Source: Gadus chalcogrammus (Eukaryota > Chordata > Actinopteri > Gadiformes > Gadidae). Taken from it: DNA of 64,000 bases. Under the pieces are notes generated by a model, which was not told the DNA's origin, ran no database searches, and saw only the letters and a program-made list of their open reading frames with translations. Of the stretch, positions 1 through 32,236 are shown one piece after another. Within the stretch, counting starts at the first letter, position 1. Every line of letters starts with the position of its first letter. Position numbers and translations under genes: made by a program. The stretch is from the NCBI RefSeq assembly GCF_026213295.1, contig NC_079427.1:2108719-2172718 (forward strand), given 5' to 3'.

Positions 1-40
1 ACTTTGATCGATTGCCCCGCGCTCGTCTCCATGGCGTTAA

Positions 41-2270
<2,230 letters not shown>

Positions 2271-4620
2271 AGGGCTTTCTCCGGGGTACTCTGGAGCTTT
2301 GTTTGCGACGCAGCACTCTGTTCAACATAAAAAAAAATTAGAGAGAAAGAGCGAGAAAGAGTGCGAGAGTGTGAAAGAATTAGATCCATTGTGCTTGGCT
2401 CGCGGGATCCATGGCAGCATCTTTATCCGAAGGAGGACGAAAGTGCGGATTTCATTTGGCGTCCAGGGTGGCGTGGCCGCGGGCGGGCTGAGTCGGCGAG
2501 TGGGTGCGAATGAGAATGAGTGGCTACATGTTGCAAAAAAAACATCTCCATCGAAACGCGTGGGCGGGACGCGCCGACGACCACGGCCCGCCGCGTAACC
2601 GGCGCCGTCGGCGACCACCACACAAAACCCAACGGGAAACTTAACTTCAGACCAGAACAAAAACACGAGCGGCGCGACGTTCCGCCCGGAGAACCACGGA
2701 CACAAAATCCTAATCCAGAGATCCCGGCGATCCCAACACACAGATAACAGCGGGACTCGACCACGACAACAACACACAAAAAGCGGTAATTATGAACCGA
2801 GATGAACCATAGCGCAATTTCTGCGGTCCTCCGACCAGTTGGGGGCGCCGCCCTCGCAGCCCCCCCACCCCCACCGCCCCCCCCCCCAATCGGCCACGCT
2901 ATCAGACATGTGTGTGAATGGACCCATTGTGTCTGAATGTCTGGACTCAGTGCTTGGAGCCAGGTTCATCTACTCCAACAAGAGGCCCCCCTCCCTCACC
3001 CCTCCCTCCCCCCCCCCCCCCCCTGCCAGGTGGGTGGGGCCGCGAGTCCAGCAGTGCTGCAAGAGAATGGACGTGTGTGTGTGTGCGTGCGTGGTGTGTG
3101 TGCGTGCGTGTGTGACATGATGGGAGCCCATGCTGAGAGCGAGAGAAAGGTGTTTGTGTGCGTGCACGTGTGTGTGTGAGGGGGGGGGGGGGTGAATGCA
3201 GATACTAATCAAACAACTGAAGAGAAACAGAAACCAAGAAGAGGATTGTCACGAGAGAAGAGTTGCCTTTTGCCAGAGGCGCAGATCTACACATGGCGGA
3301 CGGACGGGCGGCGGATATATATAAAGAAAAACACAACAAAAAAGTCATCACACAGATATTTTTTTGTTTGATTTATTAAGTTAGTATTAATTAACACTGG
3401 ACGATGCTGCGTGCCGGGGTGGGGCGGGGCTGCGTTGTGCTACGACGCACCTGGCGGCGTTTGGGCTTTCGTTTGGCCTCCAGTGTGTTCCTTTTTATTA
3501 TGTGATTTATTCTTTTTATTTTCAGCTTTTAGTTTCATTGCTTGTGTAACGGTGACCGGTGAGGGAACCCCCCCCCCCCCCCCCCAAGCCCCCACCCACC
3601 ACCACATCGCTAACCCCCTGCTCTGAGACAGAGAGAGATCCATCATGCATCATATTCAACCGGACGACTGCAACCTGCCCCCTTGAACCCTTCTGTCGTT
3701 TCGTTCCTTCGTCCTGGCAGCCCCCCCTGCCTTGCGGTCCTTTTGCCATAGCTCCCCCCCCCCCCCCCCCCGGGACATTACAACTAATGGCCATTTTATG
3801 TAGGTTTTGTGATTCCTAACCTTTTTTTTTTTTTTTTTTGCATGTACCTAACTATAGCACAGTTGTTTTTTTAGGGTCTTTTAGTTTCCTTAGGCTGTGT
3901 ACACAATGTAATTTTGATTTTTAAGTCAAACTGTGCTGTTGAAACGTTACATGTCCCCCCCACCCTCCCCCCCCCCCCCCCACTCCCTACTCAACAGAAG
4001 CTCCACCGTTTTGCACATACTCTGCAAAGTAATGTCTGTGGGTCGATGTGATGGTTCCACAGGTTCTCCCCCCGGCGATCCAGAGCCCCCCCCCCCCCCC
4101 CCCACACGGTCCTCTCTCTGTCCGTGCGTTTTTAGGGAGACGTAGAGAAAAGAAAAGATTGACACTGTTTTTGTTTTCCAGAAGCGGTGATATGGTATCT
4201 GCTTCTATCAGCTCAACTAAAAGGGGTTGCAACCCCCCCCCCCCCCCGTTTGCTCAAGGGTTAAAGGTGCCCCGTGTGTCAAAATGGAGCTATCCTTCGT
4301 TTCTCTTTTAAAAAAAGACCCATTGAAAGTTACCTTGCGATCTCCCCCCCCCCCCCCAAGCCCCCTCTTCTATACCTTAGGGGTAAAGCGAACCTCCCCA
4401 TCTTATTTGTGTTGAGAAACACTGTAGTGAAAAGGTAAACCTTGTGGTCATAAACTTCTGTTGAACCTGGGGTCTTTTTTTGCAGCATTCCTTGTTGGCA
4501 AAAAAAAAAGTGGTTTCAAATCTAAATTTATGACATGGTAGAAAAAAAGGTGGGGCTCGATTTGTCGGGAGATGGGCTGCTACGTGATAGGTTGTCTAAG
4601 AGAAAATAAATAGTGAAACC
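2271..4620 (+). other. kpna4: KPNA4 3' UTR (inferred) with poly(A) signal at 4605-4610
   Basis: No further coding sequence follows the KPNA4 stop. The first canonical AATAAA downstream is at 4605-4610, followed by a GT-rich stretch at about 4632-4645, a normal cleavage-site arrangement. The stretch holds many pure C runs on the sense strand (near 2879, 3010, 3569, 3757, 3967, 4089, 4232 and 4342) and one G run near 3180. The UTR extent is inferred from the signal only. Confidence 0.6.
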
Positions 4621-4869
4621 CAAACTCAACCCTGTGTGTGTGTGTAATTTATTCCTAAATAGTCGTGTATATGTGCTTTCTTACATTGTAGAGTAACAGG
4701 AATGTCTTCCATATATGTAGCTTCCACGTTATATTATGACTGTGGATCACGCAGTTTTTAGATGCTTGAACTGTTTTAAGAAGTTGTGCATATACCCCGT
4801 ATTCCTGAGTGGAGTTAATCAAAACCAAAAGGTATGGAAAAAAACACTCGAATTTAAACCTGACGAGTC

Positions 4870-4972
4870 TCTAATGTGATTGGTCAGTTTATACGCATGC
4901 GCTCTGCAAGTGGATCGACAGATCGAAGCGAAAGCTCAGGCAGGAAGACAGCCTGCTTGAAACAGCTCGTCG
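4870..4972 (+). promoter_or_regulatory. trim59: Probable TRIM59 promoter and non-coding exon 1
   Basis: An inverted CCAAT box (ATTGG, 4879-4883) is followed by an NRF1-like CGCATGCGC (4894-4902). A non-coding stretch then ends in CTCGTCG before a good donor GTGAGT at 4973. The next good acceptor before the TRIM59 start codon is CTATAG at 6058-6063. The transcription start is not determined; this is inference from motif order. Confidence 0.5.
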
Positions 4973-6083
4973 GTGAGTAGCCCTCGTCCGCCACCCGAGT
5001 GACTCAGGGTTCAGTTGTCAAACCAATTCTACCCTTTGCGTTCGGGGGTCGTTGTAATGGCGACTTTATTTTGACCTGTTACCGACACGGTCTGACCTAC
5101 GACACTTGATCCGCGGTTGGCTGGGTCGGGTGGTCCGGGATGGGTCTGGGCCGGTCCGGGGTCGGCTCGGTCAGGTTTTCCGCTGTGTATGGTGGTCCCC
5201 TCTGTGCTGGAGATCCAAAGTTCCAACACTGGTTTAATGTTTACCTGCATTTTGGAAAGGTGTCGTCGCGAATGTATTGTTTCGTGCGGTACAAAACATT
5301 CTGTAGTATGACAACCAACCCTTACAGAACAAGATCTAACGCCGTATCAAGTCTGAAGTGTGACGATGGGTATGGGGCGGGTAACGGGGACTCTGTCGGA
5401 GCCTGTTTGTGTCCGAGACGGTCTGTCTGACATGGGGTCCGATATGGCTGCCAGGCGGATTGTTAGAGGTCGGGTGTGTGTGTGTGTTGGACGTAGAGAC
5501 CAGTGTTGTGTTGTTGCTGCCGAGTTGTGTGTCACTGGAGCAGGAGCCCACAGCAACACTAAAGTTCAGCCTGAATTAATTCAATTCCCTTGGAACTCCC
5601 ACTGACCCAAAGAACAAGTTAGTGATTCAGGAACCTATTTAATCACTCCAGACGAACAGCCAGTTAACAAAATGCAGTTGTCTTAACTAATTACAAAAGC
5701 TTTATTCACATTTAAAGTGTATGTGTATTTATACAGGCCTATATATATATATTTTTTTTTATATATCTTTATCTTATAATCCTCGACGGCCATATTGCGT
5801 CAACATTCAGACACACCGCGCTATATAGCAACAGCAACAGTTCAACCAGGGGGAAACGAAACATTTCGAGATCCAGAAGACAAAAGGATGGCGTTTGATG
5901 TAAGACAGGGCATCTAGGAGAGAGATAAAAAAATAAAAATAGGGTAGGGTTACCCTATTTTGGTGAATCAATCTTAAAAAGGTGGGTGTGGAGGGCCTGT
6001 TTAAATGAAGGGAGTGTGTTGGGAGTCTGGAGATGACGCTCCTGGTTCCATCTTCCTCTATAGGCCGGCTCCACACAGCCGCC

Positions 6084-9000
6084 ATGGAAGACCTAGAGGA
6101 GGACCTCACGTGCTCCGTGTGCTACTCCCTGTTCTGTGACCCCCGGGTTCTTCCCTGTTCCCACACCTTCTGCAAGGCCTGCCTGGACCGCGTTCTGCTG
6201 TCCTCCGTCAACTACTCCGTGTGGCGGCCCCGTCCCCTGAAATGCCCGAACTGCCGCAGCCTGGTGGAGCTGGCGCCCCCCGGGGTGGAGGCCCTGCCCG
6301 TCAACGTCTCACTCCGAGCCATCGTGGAGAAAGTAGGAGGAAACCGCCGCCGTTAAACACGCCTCCTCTATCTTAACGCAATCGCAATCTTATTTTAATG
6401 CGTTTATCAAATATATATCACACGCATATCAAAAAAAAAAATTGTCTTGAGTTCCACTTACTTTACATTCAATTCCTCTTGCAATAGGTGACAGCCCAGA
6501 TAGCAAAAGGTCATTGAAACTAAGTCAAATCTACAATCCGTTAAACATTAAATCAACATCGAACTCTGATGTTTATTCTACTCGTAGCCTAAAACACTGA
6601 CCACACCACACTGTTTAAGTGTAACACATTTTTCTTCTGCACCTAAAACTACATTTTCTTTTAAAACTACAGTTGGACCTTTTAGGCAAAGTACCCACAT
6701 TTGTCTGCTACAAGTGGCAACCATTTAAATCTCAACTATATCACGGAATTTGTGAGATTATGACAAATTCAATGTATACCTTTGTTACAACCAGTGCCGC
6801 TGCTAGCTATTTTGGGGCCCTAAGCATAACTCCTTTATGCCCCCCCCCCCCCACTGAAGAATTGGTTTCTGCCAGTTTAACATTTTATTAAAACGCAAAA
6901 GTTAAATCTACTTTGTAAACACAGTTCACAGAACAGCCAAAACATACATACAGTACACACAAGTATTGGAATGTCCAAAATCTTTTAAATTTAATAGTTA
7001 TCCATAAATACAAACTTAAAACCAGAAGTATACAAGTAAGAAAAATTCTTCTATTAAGCAAAGATTGACAAGCAGAAACTATTTACACAAATATTTACAC
7101 ACTTTACTTTGTAAACAGAGACAGCCTATTATTATTATTATTATTTATTTTTTTGGGGGCCCCCTCAGGACTTGAGGCCCTACGCGCAGCGCGTAGTGCG
7201 CGTTATGGGAGCGGCGGCACTGGTTACAACCTACCACACTACCGGGTTAGGTTGTAACAGGTAGACAAAATTAAAAAAAACAGGGGAATAGTGGCAGATG
7301 GGAATTAGTGTCTTTAGTATTTTAATAAGTTAGGCTACCTATCTATTTATTTTTGAATTTTAAATAAACATAATACCAAGGGTCGGAAGTTTTACCAGAA
7401 TTTTGATCTTACAAAGTCATGACAGAGGGACTTGGTGTCTTTATTTATGCTTGTAAGATGAACATGTATACTTTTCTTTGAAAGGGAATAAGCTGATGAA
7501 GCTGACAAGTGACCAATGTTTACTGTTTAAAAATATTTTAAATGCAAACCCCCAGTGAATCATTTGCTCTTGTTTCTCTGTTTTGAGATTCACACAGACT
7601 TAGTAGTCTTGTTTAAATGTTACGTAATGGTTATGGTGATCCAACATTTATTTTGCATTGAAATTTCAATATCAACCATAATGATGATTCAGATGGAAAA
7701 TCAATATTTATGCAATGTTGGCTTGCTGTCTGGGCGTCTGTTTACAATTCCGAAATCTGTGGTATTCCGTAAATTTCATATTCAACCCACACTGAGTGAG
7801 TCAATAAAACTCCCTCAAGATCAGTTTGTCTAGTTTTTTTTGCTTATTAAGTATTTTGGTATGAATGTCATCCCATGAATAATCTCATTAAACTTCAATT
7901 GGAGTGGATTTCAAATTAAATTTTAAAAGTGTGATTAATCCAATAATCTGCGTTTAATACTTTTAATCTTTACTCTGCCCTAATAATTATAAAATGTAAT
8001 TGTTCTAGTTCTGAAAGAAATGTTGTAGACAGTGAACCGACTGTACATCGCTGTCATCTTAACAGAACCCTTCAATAAGAACAAGTGCTGTTATTAAACA
8101 CAATACTAGAGGCTCTATCAATACTCGGTATCGGCCGATACTCGAGATTAGGAATCTGTATCGGAGCATCTCTACTCCCGGCCGTGGGGGTCTGGTCGAC
8201 GCTGCTGGTTGGGGCTCACCCCTCTGTCGCCCCCCTCCCTCGCCTCGTTTCAGTACCAGAAGGAGCGGCCCCCTGCCCCCTCCTGCTGCCCGGAGCACCC
8301 GCACCAGCCCCTCAACGTGTACTGCGTCCAGGACCGCCAGCCCGTCTGCGGCCTGTGTCTGACGGTGGGCCGGCACCAGGGCCACGCCATCGACGACCTG
8401 CACGCCGCCTTCCTCCGGGAGCGCCAGACGCTGGGCCAGCTGCTGGCCGCGCTGTCGGAGCAGCGCCTCGCCCAGGTGGGCCCGGCTGTGTTCGTCTCCT
8501 CTGATTCATTAATAATTTACAATTCATTGAATTTATGAAGCGCTTTTTTTAACTGGAAACTCAAAGCGCGTACAGTGAAGGAGGGGGGGGCCTCACTCAC
8601 CACCACCAGGGTGTAGCACCCACTGGGGTGATGCACGGCAGCCAATCGGCGCCAGAACGCTCACCACACACCAGCCTGAGGTGGAGAGTGAGGGAGTTAA
8701 TGAGTCAGCCAATCATACAGGAGGATGATTAGGGGGCCGATTAATGAGCCTGGTTGGGCAGTTTTAGCCAAACCCTGGTTACTCTTTGCGATCAGTGCCC
8801 TGGGATCTTTTTATGACCTCAGTGGGTCAGGACCTCGGTCCTACCTCTCATCGAGGCTGGGCCAGCACTAGTTGCAGAGCGAAGGGCTGTGGGTTCAAAC
8901 CCCGGGGTCTTCCCTGAGAGACGGCCTCCTCCGTAATGTGATGCATTTTAAATTAATTTATATTATTTAAACACTGAGTGGTTTTAGTTAAAGCCGTACG

Positions 9001-11076
9001 CAGAAAGACCATGTGTACACAAAGAATAGAATATAGAATAGAAGGTGGTCATGCACAGGAAACAACTAAATTGGATGGCAGTCCTCTGTGTGCTTTATAA
9101 ATTAATTGGTTGTATAAAAAAACAGCAGGTATAATTAACAAAGCCAAGGTTATAATTATTATAGTATCATTACGTGTAATGTACCAGGTTTAAGGTCATC
9201 GTGCCGGTTGGTGACAGCAGGTCTGTAACCGTGTCATGTCGCTGCCCCTCCAGGTGTGTGAGTTGGGGCAGCGGCTGGACCAGGGGAAGGCCCAGTGTGA
9301 GGGTCTGCTGAGGGCCGACCGCCTGGCCGTGGAGCAGTACTTCCAGGAGCTGGAGCTCACTCTGCGCAGGAAGAAGGAGGCCTGCCTGGTGGCCCTGGAA
9401 GCGGCCAGCGCTGACGTGGACCGGGCCTATAACCCGCTGATCGTGTCGGCCCGGAGCCTGGCGGTAGGCCCTGGGACACTAGAGACTAGGGATGCACCGA
9501 ATTTTCGGCCACCGAAAAATTACGGCCGAAAATGCCCCAAAAGCGCATTTTCCGTTTTCGGCCGAAATACTTTTTTCAAAGAAAGACCCACGTATAGTGA
9601 TTGGCAAAAATTGCAATGCCTTAATTTTAATTACATTAATTAAGTTGGTACACAGTCATAGCCATAAATGCAATGGTAGGTACTAATAATTGGCATAATA
9701 ATTTCTATCTAGTATTGTTCGGTTTTCGGCCTTGGTTTCCTCATTTTCGGTTTTGGCCAAGAATTTTCATTTCGGTGCATCCCTACTAGAGACGTTCCCA
9801 TATATTTTTCTCTTCCCGATACCGATTCCTGAACTTGAGTATCGGCCGAATGAGTATATACATGCGGATACATCATCTAGTATTGTACTACTGATAGCAC
9901 TCGTTCTTATTGAAGGGTTCTCTTAAGTTGACAGGGATTTAAAGTCGGTTCACTTACTGTCGACAAACATTTTTCTCAACTAGATCATTGACATTTATAA
10001 TCTATAACTATAATACATTTGTACTAACGGACAGGGAGTAGGTCAGGGAGATGGCACGTTTCCACTTCGGGCCGTTAACGAATGCGGCCTAAAGCCGTAC
10101 GTGTTTGTGATGTTCTTTGCCTGTGTACTAGTAAATGAGTCACCTGATGGTATCGGATCGGTGCGTAGACTTGGTTTCTCGCCGATACCCGATAACCGCA
10201 TTTTAGGAAGTACCGGAGGAATTTCCGAGACTGGTATTGGTACCGGAACAACTCTATGGGCCACTGGTGTTAAACTACCCAGGTGAAGTGAGGGGACAGA
10301 GTGACCGGACTGTACTGAGGTGTGGATGATTTCAGGAGGAGCACTGCGACCTCTTGACCCTGGGGGCGTCGGTCCAGGAGGAAGACCGGCCGCTGGAGTT
10401 CCTGGAGCAGGTGCATCTGCTCCGAGAGAGGGTGGAGAGGCTGACGGCGCTCCCCCTGCCCCCCGCCGCGGCCCCCTCCGTCGCCCCCCGTGCTGGGGAC
10501 TTCCTCCGGGACCGCTGGGCCCTGGTGGGCCTCGGGGCGCTGGGCGAGGCGCCCGTACCCTGGGTGGGCTGCGGACCTCAGGGGGAGGGGCCCGGGGCCG
10601 AGGCCGGTCCAGCTGCTACTGGAGGTACTGGTGGTACTCAGGGTACTCGGGGTACTGGTGGTACTGGTGGTACTGGTGGTACTCGGGGTACTGGTGGTAT
10701 TGGAGGTACTCAGGGTACTGGTGGTACTGAAGATACTGGTGGTACTGATGGTACTCAGGGTACTGGAGGTACTGGAGGTATTGGAGGTTCTCAGGGTACT
10801 GGAGGTACTGAGGGTCTGGATCAAGAGGGTCCGGAAAGTTTGCCCGTCCGCCTGTGTCTGGCCGTGGGGCTGTCGCTGCTGATGTCCCTGGCAGCCTATT
10901 GCCTATTGGTCTGCGGGCACCTGTTGGAAGACTGGAGGAGTGGACTGACCACGCCCATAGGGGAGGAGGCCGTGGTGCACATGGTGCACACGCAGATCCA
11001 GAGAACCATGGAGGTCCTTCTGCAGGCGGTGGAAGATCTCTTCATGTTCCTGAATAGACCCCTCTTTCCTGGATAG
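6084..11076 (+). CDS. trim59: Tripartite motif protein TRIM59 (RING/B-box E3 ligase with a C-terminal membrane segment)
   Basis: Coding exons are 6084-6332, 8254-8475, 9254-9463 and 10336-11076, all joined in phase 0, giving 473 residues. The start sits in an excellent context (GCCGCCATGG) 20 bases after the acceptor. Residues 10-60 form a C3HC4 RING (CSVCYSLF, PCSHTFCKAC, LKCPNC). Residues about 95-136 form a B-box 2 (CPEH, YCVQD, VCGLCLTVGRHQGH). Exon 4 and early exon 5 are coiled-coil-like (EQYFQELELTLRRKKEA). A Gly/Thr-rich low-complexity insert spans about 320-386, and a hydrophobic helix about 398-422 (LCLAVGLSLLMSLAAYCLLV) fits the membrane anchor known for TRIM59. Family knowledge: an ER-associated ubiquitin ligase linked to innate immune signalling. 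It is longer than the human protein of about 403 aa, mainly because of the insert. Position between KPNA4 and SMC4 matches human synteny. Confidence 0.93.
6792..7222. mobile_element. hAT-type MITE, 431 bp, TSD GTTACAAC
   Basis: Ends are CAGTGCCGCTGCT on the left and the inverse of CAGTGCCGCCGCT on the right, 12 of 13 matching. Perfect 8-bp target duplications GTTACAAC lie at 6784-6791 and 7223-7230. No coding sequence remains. It sits in TRIM59 intron 2 (6333-8253). Confidence 0.9.
8050..8175 (-). repeat. Fragment of a dispersed repeat (TATCGGCCGATAC family)
   Basis: Reverse-complement similarity to 9790-9990 over the ACCCTTCAATAAGAACAAGT and CAATACTAGA blocks and the TATCGGCCGATAC motif. 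Ends are degraded, so no boundaries are claimed. Confidence 0.6.
8515..8920. repeat. Interspersed repeat with a tRNA-like B box at its 3' side
   Basis: The block starting GAAGCGCTTTTTTTAACTGG, with AGGGTGTAGCACCCACT, GATGCACGGCAGCC and GATGATTAGGGGGCCGATTA, reads like a common teleost interspersed repeat. A B-box-like GGGTTCAAACCCCGG lies at about 8891-8905. It is in TRIM59 intron 3 (8476-9253). The class is uncertain. Confidence 0.5.
9487..9785. mobile_element. hAT-type MITE, 299 bp, TSD CTAGAGAC
   Basis: Terminal inverted repeats TAGGGATGCACCGAA are perfect over 15 bp. Perfect 8-bp duplications CTAGAGAC lie at 9479-9486 and 9786-9793. The element begins 23 bp after the TRIM59 exon 4 donor, in intron 4. 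The interior repeats TTTCGGCC motifs and has no coding capacity. Confidence 0.93.
9790..10275 (+). repeat. Dispersed repeat (TATCGGCC/GGCCGATA family), degraded
   Basis: Contains TATCGGCCGAAT, ATCGGATCGGTGCG and CGCCGATACCCGATA motifs and the reverse-complement blocks of 8050-8175. It lies directly after the 9487-9785 MITE and fills the rest of TRIM59 intron 4. Confidence 0.55.
10611..10812 (+). repeat. trim59: In-frame coding minisatellite (GGTACTGGT-like units) in TRIM59
   Basis: About 22 imperfect 9-bp units of the type GGTACTGGT or GGTACTCAG run without a frame break. They encode GGT/GTQ/GTR/GTE triplets between the coiled coil and the membrane helix. Substitutions are mostly in unit positions that keep Gly and Thr. 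Confidence 0.9.
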
Positions 11077-11166
11077 ACTCCTCCTTCCTGGATAGACTCC
11101 TCCTTCCTGGATAGACTCCTCCTTCCTGGATAGACTCCTCCTTCATAGATATACTCCTCCTTCATG
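11062..11166 (+). repeat. 19-bp tandem repeat spanning the TRIM59 stop codon
   Basis: The unit TCCTGGATAGACTCCTCCT repeats about five times, the last copies diverging to TTCATAGATATACTCC. The stop TAG (11074-11076) is the TAG of the first unit, so the repeat straddles the CDS end and the 3' UTR. Confidence 0.9.
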
Positions 11167-11930
11167 GAGACTTCTCAACCTCTGTCCTCACTGCACGGTG
11201 GGGGTAGTGTCGCTGGGCGCTGAAGAGAACCTCTAGAGGAGTTCACTCAGAAGGACTTTTGAGAATTGCACAAACGTTTTTATTATATCCGTCGACATGT
11301 ATCTGCCATTTCTTCATACATCACGTGTAATTAAAGATTCAAGGAGGTGGTTTGATAGTTTAAAACCCTGACATACTGAAGTCCTCTTTGAGGGTATATA
11401 TTTGACCTATATTTCATTTTTTATAAATATTTGTATTTATATTTGATATTATATATATAAATATATAGAATACCCAAATGTATTTAATCATTTATATATA
11501 TTGTATAGACAGTTAAATATATTTTAAGATTATATATTATAAAAATATATACATATCCAATTAATTATATTTTTTATATAGCCTAAAGGATTATGACAGT
11601 TAAGCAAAGCGTTTGATATGTAGACTGAGTTTGGACTACAGCTCTGCCCTGGTTGGGGGCAGTTATACAGTGAGGTGTGAAACTAAGCCCGTGCTTATGT
11701 AATGTGTAACACTGCTAGGATGGCAGCGCACACTACCTGTCCAGTGGCCTCTGCATGCACTGCCTTACACACGTGTGCCTTAATCTCCATGTATAAGCTC
11801 AATGCCTTTAATGAAGTAAACTGTGTGGAAACCATGTAGATGTGGGGATTTTGGATATGGAGGCGTCATTACTCCAGTTCATATTTTGTATGTCGATTAA
11901 AAACCTAATAAACGTTTATTTGTACCAGAG
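11077..11930 (+). other. trim59: TRIM59 3' UTR with poly(A) signal AATAAA at 11907-11912
   Basis: After the stop there is no coding sequence. An ATTAAA occurs near 11331 and a canonical AATAAA at 11907-11912, followed by T/G-rich sequence. The middle (11395-11580) is A/T-rich with many TATA steps. The 3' end faces that of SMC4, whose signal is about 670 bp away. Confidence 0.55.
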
Positions 11931-12129
11931 AATTGCTATTTCCATTTGACAGTCCACAATGGCAACGGGTTAAGGATTATGACCCTGGTATGGTTGGACT
12001 ACAGGAACTAGGGGGGTGACTTCAGATCCTCCCAGACAGACGGCTAAATACTTTACCTATGAAACTGTTTGTGGCGGCATGCATAACATAGCACGCCAAT
12101 ATAGATTGTTGCGCCCGTGAAGGATCAAT

Positions 12130-12483
12130 CAGGGTATCTGCAGGTTTCAGCAAGTCAAATGCAAGACCTTTTTAATAACACGCGATGGTGGGGGGGATCC
12201 CGGTGTATTATAACCCAATGTGTCACTCAATGAGACTCATTCACCTACCCATTGTCGCAGACTAGCTAGCAAGCACGCAGATAATCATTTATATATGCAG
12301 CTAGCAAGAAAGAAGCCTCTACATGTCCTTCCTGAAAAGTCCCACGAGAAAAAAAAAAAAAATGAAGTCATGCCCCGACAAATTTAAGACCTTGTGTTAC
12401 AGTATTTAAAACCAGCATATGACATTTGTAACGAATTTAAGACTTTAAGGCCTTAAATTTAGAAAGGATGCGCGGACACCCTG
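12130..12483. mobile_element. hAT-type MITE, 354 bp, TSD GGATCAAT
   Basis: Ends are CAGGGTATCTGC and the inverse of CAGGGTGTCCGC. Perfect 8-bp duplications GGATCAAT lie at 12122-12129 and 12484-12491. The interior has the AAATTTAAGACCTT and GACTTTAAGGCC blocks seen in a common fish repeat. It lies between the convergent 3' ends of TRIM59 and SMC4. Confidence 0.9.
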
Positions 12484-12577
12484 GGATCAATACACATCCA
12501 GCTCTACTTGGCCAGCATGTACATCTCCTTCTGTCTGATCAGTAAAGACATTCAGTTCAGAGTTTAATATTGTTTTT

Positions 12578-12583
12578 TTTATT
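12578..12583 (-). terminator. smc4: SMC4 poly(A) signal (AATAAA on minus strand)
   Basis: TTTATT on the plus strand, about 145 bp beyond the SMC4 stop. It is the nearest canonical hexamer. Confidence 0.6.
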
Positions 12584-12726
12584 AAAGTAGCCAGCTGCAT
12601 ACAGTTAGCATGCAGTGGCCATGAGCAGCAGAGTCGAACATAAAGAGTTCAGTAGAAAGACTTGATTAAAGACGACATGACCTATTTACATGGTTTAAAA
12701 AGGGGTTTAAAAAGAGTTCCGCGGCC

Positions 12727-31040
<18,314 letters not shown>

Positions 31041-32236
31041 GATTCGAAATCTAAAAGGGATCATAGGTTTCAAAAAAATAAAAAAATATTCCCATGTCTG
31101 TTTTTGCGCCTGTCACTCTTGCCAATCCATTGTATCCACGTTAACTATGTGGCCTAGTTTGTATGTCAGGAAATTAAGAAATGACTAAATGCAAAATCCA
31201 AATGATTTGTTTTGAGTGAGAATATCTTTCAAATTGTCCGTTTAACGCTAGTTGGTTTATAAGTTAAGTGTTCCTCAGATAATAACGCAGACGACGCAGT
31301 GACTTCCCGTAGCATCTTGCACAGTATTATTCTTTAGCAGCGCTCAAATGTCCGTCTGTTTCACTGCAACGGTCAAAAACACTGCAACGGACAAAATCTA
31401 CACGAAACCCACCAAATCCCAGGGATCTGTAGTGAGACCGATCCAATTATGAAAAAACACGAATCCTCCTGTGTAACGTTAGCGATCAGAGTCCCTATAA
31501 CAGTCATCCCGGGCTGCAAGGCCGCGGAAAAGTGCAGAACCAAGTCTTAATGTGACAGATAATGAAAAACGCAGGGCTGCTCAAACCCCAGCGACGATGC
31601 GTGTGGGGAGTGGACTAAAGGACCGCCGTTAACAGAGTCCCACCGAGACCTACACGGCCATCGAGGCAGCCCACGCAGCGTTTCACCCGGGTCATAGGAC
31701 CTCTCTGGACCTGTGAAGGTCCAGTACATGGTGGGTTGAAGCGCTGAACCCCCCCTGATCCCCAGAACCACGTCCTAACAGCGACTCTCTGCACGTAACT
31801 AGCGTTAGCTGTGGTTATACTAACTAGTACTGTGGGCAGGTTGGCCCAACTAGTCGTGTCTAACCAGCTTTGTCCGTTTGGATCTGGACCAAAAACGACA
31901 TTTAGCGATATTGTTACATGTGTCGTTATTCGGCAGTCTTTTGACGAAATCTTTGGCGAACTTTACGCGGAAACAACCCGCGTACGTGCTGCGCCACTCT
32001 TTACACGTCAACGTTAGGATCAGCAACATTACATATACGCTTTTTAAAGTTAAATAAACGCCTGATACCCTGGTTTAGTTAGTTGTTGTAAATGTATTTC
32101 CAGGAGATCCGTTAAGAACAGTTCCGCTTAACACGTATTCCGGAGCGGGCGTACGTTAGAGCCAGCGATAACTTATCCGCCTTCTCCGAACCGATTTGCC
32201 CGACTAGTTTTCCCTTCTAAATCCTTCTCGGTTTAC

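Noticed and set aside
2322..2777. Minus-strand frame of 151 residues in the KPNA4 3' UTR
   Set aside because: No recognisable domain, biased composition (Arg/Pro/Cys from GC-rich DNA), antisense to a UTR.
8880..8910. tRNA gene suggested by GGGTTCAAACCCC
   Set aside because: Only the B box is convincing; no full cloverleaf could be drawn and the surroundings are a known type of interspersed repeat.
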